NCBI GenBank assembly: GCA_017542125.1
Contig: JAFXXU010000038.1
Span: 1 to 32,682, forward strand
Reading direction: 5' to 3'
Source: Ruminococcus sp.
GTDB taxonomy: Bacteria > Bacillota > Clostridia > Oscillospirales > Ruminococcaceae
Length of the DNA: 32,682 bases
Shown here piece after piece: positions 27,425 to 32,682 of the stretch. Below the pieces are notes generated by a model. The model worked only from the letters and a program-made list of their open reading frames with translations, made no database searches and had not been told where the DNA came from. Each line of letters starts with the position of its first letter. Within the stretch, counting starts at the first letter, position 1. The position numbers were made by a program, and so were the translations under genes.

Positions 27425-28243
27425 TCATTCTTCTTCCTGTTTTGACTTGGCGGCTCTCTGTTTAGCCTGCTTTTTCTTGACCTTCTCAGCAGACTCGGCA
27501 TAGCTGTAACCGTAGCCGTAGCTGTACTTGCTGTACTTGCTGTAACGGTAGCCGCGCTTGTAGCCGGTCTTGCCCAGGGTCTGCATCTGACCCAGAACAA
27601 CTCCGAGGATGTGGCCTTCAGCGAACTTGATAGCGTCGATAGCGTCCTGGAGGGCGTCCTTCGGGGTCTCGCCCTGCTTGGCTACAAGAGCCACGCCTGC
27701 GATGAAGGGCAGCATATTCAGGGTATCGGATACTATGTTTATGGGAGGCGTGTCGATGATTATATAATCATAGAACTCAGTGAGCTTATCCAGCAGCACC
27801 TTCATATTGTCGCTTCCCAGCATTTCCGAGGGGTTGGGGGGGATGGGGCCCGAGGTGATAACGTCAAGACCCGTGGTGACCTGGGAGTTGAGCACCTCTC
27901 TGAATGAGTCGATACCGCCCAGCAGGGTGGAAAGACCCACCTTGTTCTGGAGGTTGAAGGTGCGGTGTGCCACCGGCTTACGGAGGTCGGCGTCGATGAA
28001 CAGGACCTTGGAATCGGTCTGGGCAAAGGTGATGGCCAGGTTTGCTGCGATGGTGGATTTACCTTCGGAGGGCAGCGCCGACGAGATGGCAATTATCTTG
28101 CTGTTTCTGGTGGAGAGGGCGAACATTATGTTCGTTCTCAGCGCCTTGAAGGCTTCGGTGACGGCGAAGGGCATATCCTTATCCAGAAGCGTCATACGCT
28201 TCTTCTTGGTGGAGTCGCTCTTCTGCTTCTTGTTAATACTCAT
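27425..28243 (-). CDS. cpsD: bacterial tyrosine kinase CpsD/CapB
   Basis: The 272-residue kinase has Walker A (ALPSEGKST), Walker A' (VLFIDADLRKP) and Walker B (YDYIIIDTPP), as in BY-kinases that control capsule polymer export. A cluster of nine tyrosines (starting YKRGYRYSKYSKY) lies near residues 225-248. Unlike most relatives it is followed by a Lys-rich tail of about 24 residues. I chose the ATG at 28243 (AAGGAGG 9 bases before), which lies inside the cpsC end. The partner membrane activator is CpsC, just upstream. No glycosyltransferase or flippase gene is in the window, so the polymer it serves is encoded elsewhere, or it acts on other targets. Confidence 0.93.
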   Translation of the reverse strand: MSINKKQKSDSTKKKRMTLLDKDMPFAVTEAFKALRTNIMFALSTRNSKIIAISSALPSEGKSTIAANLAITFAQTDSKVLFIDADLRKPVAHRTFNLQNKVGLSTLLGGIDSFREVLNSQVTTGLDVITSGPIPPNPSEMLGSDNMKVLLDKLTEFYDYIIIDTPPINIVSDTLNMLPFIAGVALVAKQGETPKDALQDAIDAIKFAEGHILGVVLGQMQTLGKTGYKRGYRYSKYSKYSYGYGYSYAESAEKVKKKQAKQRAAKSKQEEE

Positions 28244-29009
28244 ATCTCGACGCCTCCTTCTCATCCATTTCAAGATCGGGGATCTCGCCCAGAACGGGTA
28301 TCGAGAAGGCCTGCCTTATATCCTCGGCGGTGCGTATGCGGTTATCGAGCAGCTTTCTGATGATAACTACGGCAACTGCGATGACGAAGCCTATAAGTGC
28401 GCCTATGATAGTATATCTCTTTACGCTGGGACCGGAGGGGCCGGTGGGCTCCTTGGCGTGGCCTATGGTCTCGACCGAACCTGCCTTGGTAACATCCTTT
28501 AAGAGCTGCTTTGCAAAGGAGGCGATATCGTTGCAGATCGCAGCGGAGAGGCCGGGGTCTCTGGAAACCGTTGAGATCTGGATAACCTCGGTATTGTTCA
28601 GTGCCTTGGCGCTTACGAGCCTTCTGATCTGGCCGGCGGAGATATACTCGTTGCCGTCCTTATCCTTGTCGATCGAGAAGAACTGCTTGAGCTGGTCTGC
28701 GCCGTAATCCTCCAGCAGCATCTGAGATACCTTATCGTATACCACATCGTCATCAAGGATAACGATGTAGGTGGAGGCAAGGCTCTTTGCAGCCGAAAGG
28801 TCGGATGCGGTGGCTGTATCGCTGGTCTGCTCACCGGAGTTCTTGACGTATATGGACACCGAGGAGGTGTACTGAACGGGCAGCCAGAACTTGGCGTAGC
28901 AGAAGGCTGCCGCCGCGCAGAGCACGGTCAGAAGCGCTATGAACTTGATGCGGCTGAGCAGCAGGTAGAATATTTCCGCAAGATTTATCTCTTGTTCCTG
29001 TTTCTCCAT
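28233..29009 (-). CDS. cpsC: Wzz/CpsC-type chain-length determinant and kinase activator
   Basis: The 258-residue membrane protein has two membrane helices, near residues 20-45 (FIALLTVLCAAAAFCYAKF) and 205-228 (YTIIGALIGFVIAVAVVII), with an outside loop between them. The C-terminal cytoplasmic piece (RIRTAEDIRQAFSIPVLGEIPD) is the typical kinase-activating end. I placed the start at the ATG at 29009, 8 bases after AAAGGGA. It overlaps cpsD by 11 bases, so the pair is coupled. Confidence 0.92.
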   Translation of the reverse strand: MEKQEQEINLAEIFYLLLSRIKFIALLTVLCAAAAFCYAKFWLPVQYTSSVSIYVKNSGEQTSDTATASDLSAAKSLASTYIVILDDDVVYDKVSQMLLEDYGADQLKQFFSIDKDKDGNEYISAGQIRRLVSAKALNNTEVIQISTVSRDPGLSAAICNDIASFAKQLLKDVTKAGSVETIGHAKEPTGPSGPSVKRYTIIGALIGFVIAVAVVIIRKLLDNRIRTAEDIRQAFSIPVLGEIPDLEMDEKEASRYEY

Positions 29010-29050
29010 TTGAACGTCCCTTTCATGTATAATATAACATACCAAAGCTA

Positions 29051-29079
29051 ATTATATACTATTTTTCTCTCAATGTCAA
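29051..29079 (-). promoter_or_regulatory. sigma-A promoter of the cpsC-cpsD operon
   Basis: On the minus strand a perfect TTGACA (29074-29079) and a perfect TATAAT (29051-29056) are 17 bases apart, about 40 bases before the cpsC start. Confidence 0.92.
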
Positions 29080-29142
29080 TGACAAAAACAGACAATATCG
29101 TGAAAAATTACGGACTTTTGTGGGCATTTCCCCAAAAGGGGT

Positions 29143-29934
29143 TTATATACCTATCACATACTGAGCGTTTTTGAAGAATACCTGCTCCTTTTCATCGTCG
29201 GTGAGGGGGAGGGCGTCGATCTTTTCAAAGGCATCGCGGGAGCTGGTCCAGGGGCAGTCGCTGGCGAAAAGAACCCGTGAGGCGCCGTGGCGGCGTATCA
29301 TTCTGAACATGAGCTCATCGGGGATATACATGGGGTAGGAGGTATCGAGATAGACCTCGCCGCTCATACCGCAGATGTGTTCAAAGGAATCCTGCCAGCG
29401 CTCGTTGCCGCCCATATGAGCCAGGATCACCCGCAGCTTCGGGTGGCGGCGGAGCATCTCGGCGCAGGGCTCGGGCTCGCAGTATATCAGGTCGGGGGAA
29501 AGGGGGTCTAGGCCTGCGTGTATGGTCAAGGGGAGACCCAGTTCCTCCAGCAGGGAGAACATCCTGTCCACACGGGGCTCGTTTATAAAGAAGCCCTGAT
29601 AGTCCGGGTGGAGCTTGATGCCTCTGAGCCCCAGCTCTTTGATACGGTAAAGCTCCTCCTCCAGATCCTCCGCCTCGGGGTGTACGCTCCCGAAGGAGAC
29701 GATCTTTCCCTGGTTATTCTCGGCAGCCCAGTCGTTGATTATTCTTTGCTGGGTGGGCTTGGTGGCTATGGGCAGCAGCACTGCCTTGTCAACTCCCCAT
29801 TCGTCCAGCAGGGCGAGGGCAGAAGAAAGCCTTCCGTCGGTGAGAGCCTTCTGATGGCAGGTGGTCTCGAGCTGAGATATGGCTCTTGCGGCTATCTTCT
29901 CCGCAAAGGCGTGTATATGGGCATCTATAAGCAT
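29143..29934 (-). CDS. metal-dependent amidohydrolase (amidohydrolase_2 family)
   Basis: The 263-residue TIM-barrel protein starts MLIDAHIHAF, with the HxH metal site. It has IKLHPDYQGFFI, TIHAGLDPLS, ILAHMGGNERW and FASDCPW with the catalytic aspartate, all typical of the ACMSD/resorcylate-decarboxylase-like amidohydrolases. The substrate cannot be told from the sequence. AAAGGAG lies 7 bases before the ATG at 29934. It has its own promoter, and no clear terminator before cpsC was seen. Confidence 0.88.
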   Translation of the reverse strand: MLIDAHIHAFAEKIAARAISQLETTCHQKALTDGRLSSALALLDEWGVDKAVLLPIATKPTQQRIINDWAAENNQGKIVSFGSVHPEAEDLEEELYRIKELGLRGIKLHPDYQGFFINEPRVDRMFSLLEELGLPLTIHAGLDPLSPDLIYCEPEPCAEMLRRHPKLRVILAHMGGNERWQDSFEHICGMSGEVYLDTSYPMYIPDELMFRMIRRHGASRVLFASDCPWTSSRDAFEKIDALPLTDDEKEQVFFKNAQYVIGI

Positions 29935-29968
29935 AAATGTGCTCCTTTCCTGTGCACTGACAGAAGCT

Positions 29969-29997
29969 ATTATAGCACATATCGCAGAAAAATGCAA
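29969..29997 (-). promoter_or_regulatory. promoter of the amidohydrolase gene
   Basis: On the minus strand TTGCAT (29992-29997) and a perfect TATAAT (29969-29974) are 17 bases apart. Confidence 0.83.
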
Positions 29998-30058
29998 GAT
30001 TGCTACAAAAGAAGCCTTGCTCTGACATAGAATTGTAATAAAAATTCACAAAAATTCA

Positions 30059-30087
30059 TTGAAAGTTATTCAGCAATGTGGTAAAAT
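30059..30087 (+). promoter_or_regulatory. promoter of the von Willebrand A protein gene
   Basis: TTGAAA (30059-30064) and TAAAAT (30082-30087) are 17 bases apart. The leader of about 70 bases contains GGCGCTCCGAACTGGGCGCG-type sequence with a possible weak hairpin but no T-run. Confidence 0.75.
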
Positions 30088-30163
30088 TTAATATAGTATA
30101 AAGATATTGTCATAAGAGGCGCTCCGAACTGGGCGCGTGATCAACTAAGGAGTGTATGTGTAT

Positions 30164-32473
30164 ATGGCGGAAAAAATATCAGCGGCTGAGGCGATAAGCC
30201 GTCAGCAGAAAAAAGGCAGCGGCAAGAAAAAACTCTGGATACTCTTCGGCGTGATCGTCGTAATAGTTGTTATCATCTCGGTGATAACCTCTATTCAGGT
30301 GGTCAGCAACAGTAAGATAGAGAAGGCCAAGGCTGTGGTGGCGCAGATAGACTTGAACACCACCTACAAGCAGGCGGAGTTCCGTGACGGCGACGACTGG
30401 GACACCGACGGCGTTGCCAACGGCAGCGAGAGCAAGAGCGGCACCAATCCCCAGAATGAGGATACGGACGGAGACGGCATCTCCGACGGAGCTGAGCTGG
30501 AGCTGGGCACCGATGCCCTCAACCCCGATACCGATAAAGACGGTATGCTGGACGGCTATGAGATCATGGCGGGCACAGACCCCAAGAATCCCAAGACCGA
30601 CGGCACAACCTCCGACGGCAGCAGGAAGGTGACCATTGACCGCACCTACGGCGAGGTCAGCGTTGAGATCACAGGCTCACCCAATGTCGCGGACATTACC
30701 ATCGAGAAGCTGGATCTTACCAGCATAAGCTCCAATTCCAGCATAGTTACCAAGGCTTACGATATCTATACCGATTTCAGCTACGACAAGCTCACCGCCA
30801 CCTTCACCGTCAACAAGGAGAAGCTCTCAAAGGTGGGGGCATCCTTCGGGGATCTCACGGTGCTGAAATTCAACAGCGCCGAGAAGAAGTACGAGAAGAT
30901 CGACTCCAGGGCAGATGAGGCAGCGGGCACCGTTTCGGCTGATCTTTCGGAGCTGGGAGTTTACGTTGTGGGCATCGAGCGCACAGCCAATGAGGAGCCC
31001 TCGACGAGGATAGCCTTCCTTATCGACAACTCCGGTTCCATGTATGCCGAGTTCACCGGCTACGACGTTGAGTTCAAGAGGCTTGACTTCGCCTCCGAGC
31101 TGATTTCCAAGCTGGAGGGCGACTACACCTTTATGATCTCGAAGTTCACGGCTGATTACACCAGGCTCACCGAGTTCACCAACGATAAGTCAAAGCTCAC
31201 TGCTTCTCTCGACAGCATCAGGAACGGCTCCGAGACCTTCAACGGTACTCACAGCCAGTCCTCGCTGGAGAAGTGTATAGCCGAGTTCACCGGCGGCACT
31301 CACCGGGATATGATAGTGTTCCTCACCGACGGTGAGTCCGACGAGCCCAACCCCAAGACCCTTGCTGAGCTCACCAAGCTGGCTAACGACAAGTCCATCA
31401 CCATACTTACTGTCGGCCTCGGAAGAGATATCGACAGGACCTGGCTCCAGCAGCTGGCAGCCGGCACCGGCGGAAAGTATTATTCGGCATTTGAGGCCAA
31501 CGCCCTCACCGATGTTTACAAGCAGATCGAGACCACCCTGGATTACGATATGGTCTCCTACAACAACAACGACGATAAGATCGAGGGCTACTCCCTCTAC
31601 AACACCGGCTTCAAGCCCGAGACCAACGGGTTCTCCTTCAAGGATTTCAGAACCACCTCCGCCTCCGGCGTGGACTTCGGAATGGCGGTATTCGCAAGAG
31701 ACTGGTACCTCGGGAATATGAAGATGACCCTGGGCGAGGTGGATCCCAAGCAGGAGAGCAACCTCAAATACAAGGCTGCCGGCTACGATATGACCGGCAC
31801 ACAGCTTGAGGAAAGCTACAACGCCCGCAAGCCTCTGAGCTCAATAATCACCACAGCCTTCACCGGCGAGCTCACGGATGTCAAGCAGTATCTTGATTTC
31901 AAGAGCGGCGGCAACATCCTCCAGGTTAGCGACAGCAAGCTTGAAAAGGCACAGAAGTCCGGCTGGGCGGTACAGGAATACCCCATAGAGGGCTCCGCCA
32001 TAGAGTGGAAGAGGGTACAGCTCCTTTCCCTGGACGTTGCAAACTCCTCCGATAAGATCGCATCGGCTTATTCCAAGTGGGAGGCTGAGCTTTACAAGGC
32101 TCTCCACACCCTTAACGCTCTGCAGTGGGACGATGAGGAGTACGAGTTCAACCTCACCTCCGGCGACGACGGCTTTGAGAGGCTCAAGACCATGCTGGCA
32201 GAGGGCATCCCGGTAGTAACCACTATCGACGACAGCCACACGGTAAACGCCATTGGTCTTATCCAGGATTCCACCGCACACCGCAAGTATATCCTCCAGG
32301 TTTACGACAGCAACTATCCTTCAAAGGTCAAGGAGATATACATTACCCGCTCGCCCATAGCAGTCTGCACCGTAGCGGACGGCAAGGCGACGGTATCCTC
32401 CACCACCTTTGAGTATTCCACCACCTATGAGGGCAAGCAGGTCGGGCTTTCCTTCTCGGATGTCAAGTACTGA
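30164..32473 (+). CDS. membrane-anchored von Willebrand A protein with calcium repeats
   Basis: The 769-residue protein has a Lys-rich cytoplasmic start, one membrane helix (24-44) and Asp-rich thrombospondin type 3-like calcium repeats (about 75-150: DWDTDGVANG, DTDGDGISDG, DTDKDGMLDG). A beta-rich spacer follows, and then a von Willebrand A domain (about 281-457) with a complete MIDAS (D288, S290, S292, T362 region, D389 in LTDGESD). The C-terminal part (about 560-725) has GIPVVTTIDDSHTVNAIGLI and ILQVYDSNYP, resembling the His and Asp/Asn half of papain-like peptidases, but no cysteine lies before it in that region. The start is uncertain. The ATG at 30164 is 11 bases from AAGGAG, and GTG 30158 is 5 bases from it. 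A surface adhesion or sensing role is likely. Confidence 0.85.
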   Translation: MAEKISAAEAISRQQKKGSGKKKLWILFGVIVVIVVIISVITSIQVVSNSKIEKAKAVVAQIDLNTTYKQAEFRDGDDWDTDGVANGSESKSGTNPQNEDTDGDGISDGAELELGTDALNPDTDKDGMLDGYEIMAGTDPKNPKTDGTTSDGSRKVTIDRTYGEVSVEITGSPNVADITIEKLDLTSISSNSSIVTKAYDIYTDFSYDKLTATFTVNKEKLSKVGASFGDLTVLKFNSAEKKYEKIDSRADEAAGTVSADLSELGVYVVGIERTANEEPSTRIAFLIDNSGSMYAEFTGYDVEFKRLDFASELISKLEGDYTFMISKFTADYTRLTEFTNDKSKLTASLDSIRNGSETFNGTHSQSSLEKCIAEFTGGTHRDMIVFLTDGESDEPNPKTLAELTKLANDKSITILTVGLGRDIDRTWLQQLAAGTGGKYYSAFEANALTDVYKQIETTLDYDMVSYNNNDDKIEGYSLYNTGFKPETNGFSFKDFRTTSASGVDFGMAVFARDWYLGNMKMTLGEVDPKQESNLKYKAAGYDMTGTQLEESYNARKPLSSIITTAFTGELTDVKQYLDFKSGGNILQVSDSKLEKAQKSGWAVQEYPIEGSAIEWKRVQLLSLDVANSSDKIASAYSKWEAELYKALHTLNALQWDDEEYEFNLTSGDDGFERLKTMLAEGIPVVTTIDDSHTVNAIGLIQDSTAHRKYILQVYDSNYPSKVKEIYITRSPIAVCTVADGKATVSSTTFEYSTTYEGKQVGLSFSDVKY

Positions 32474-32485
32474 TAAGATAAGAAC

Positions 32486-32526
32486 ACCGCCGTACAGGCA
32501 GCTCCTGTACGGCGGTAATTGTTTTT
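32486..32526 (+). terminator. terminator after the von Willebrand A protein gene
   Basis: ACCGCCGTACAGG pairs with CCTGTACGGCGGT around a five-base loop. AATTGTTTTT follows. The inverted repeat copy starts 2 bases later. Confidence 0.92.
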
Positions 32527-32528
32527 AA

Positions 32529-32682
32529 GGCAACACCGCATGACCCCTGTGCATCAGTATGCGCAACCTCAACTGGCGTTGAGGCACAGATTTTCGTCAG
32601 ATTGCCTAAATTCGACGCAGGCTTGCAAGCGAAGTTCACTTCGCTTTACGCAACGTCAAGGAGAATTTGGGTAATATGACGG
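32529..32682 (-). repeat. MITE-like interspersed repeat, copy 3 (inverted, cut by window end)
   Basis: It begins GGCAACACCGCA on the plus strand, which is the end of the element in reverse. The 31-base core is present as its complement at 32591-32621, and the last bases (GGGTAATATGACGG) match the complement of the block near the start of copies 1 and 2. Two copy-specific hairpins are inserted between the blocks: CCTCAAC-TGGC-GTTGAGG (32567-32584) and AGCGAAG-TTCA-CTTCGCT (32628-32645). The far end is outside the window. Confidence 0.85.

Noticed and set aside
29100-29142. CCCC-TTTT-GGGG hairpin as terminator of the amidohydrolase gene
   Set aside because: The stem has only four pairs and no T-run follows on the minus strand.

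Overview
The window looks like chromosomal DNA from an anaerobic Gram-positive firmicute of the Ruminococcus/Oscillospiraceae kind. The grounds are strong AAGGAGG ribosome binding sites, many TTGACA-N17-TATAAT promoters, a type III glutamine synthetase, an LL-diaminopimelate aminotransferase, Thr/Ser-rich lipoprotein linkers and a CpsC/CpsD tyrosine-kinase pair. The genus is an inference from gene content. No rRNA, tRNA, CRISPR array, phage gene or transposase gene was seen.

Layout. Positions 1-141 are the tail of an interspersed repeat. From 7158 down to 288 (minus strand) runs a seven-gene nitrogen operon: a split glutamate synthase (glutaminase, FMN/Fe-S synthase, four-cluster ferredoxin, FAD oxidoreductase and GXGXG subunits), a short type I glutamine synthetase and an ANTAR antiterminator protein. 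Positions 7159-7620 hold two divergent sigma-A promoters and structured leaders with intrinsic terminators. On the plus strand follow glnN (GSIII), asnB, pyrG, purF and dapL (7621-15634), which make glutamine and spend its amide nitrogen. Next is a metal-resistance group: SmtB-like repressor, methyltransferase, HMA metallochaperone and P1B ATPase (15791-19051), interrupted by a complete 191-bp copy of the repeat. Then come a phosphohexomutase (minus), an ECF sigma factor with a membrane partner (plus), purA, two secreted proteins, a co-oriented set (cpsC, cpsD, aldose epimerase, dtd), a metal-dependent amidohydrolase (all minus), and a large membrane-anchored von Willebrand A protein (plus). 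A third, inverted repeat copy starts at 32529 and runs off the end.

The most interesting signal is in the nitrogen leaders. Three RNA hairpins with hexanucleotide loops (AAGGAC, AAGGGC, AAUGGC), carrying the A1/G4 pattern known for ANTAR targets, each overlap the ascending arm of an intrinsic terminator: two in tandem before glnN and one before the glutamate synthase operon. The ANTAR gene is the last gene of that operon. This suggests one RNA-binding protein controls both ammonia-assimilation units by antitermination and closes a feedback loop on itself. The second strong signal is the repeat: 12-13 bp terminal inverted repeats, a 4-bp CTAA flanking duplication, conserved blocks, and different stem-loops placed between the blocks in each copy.
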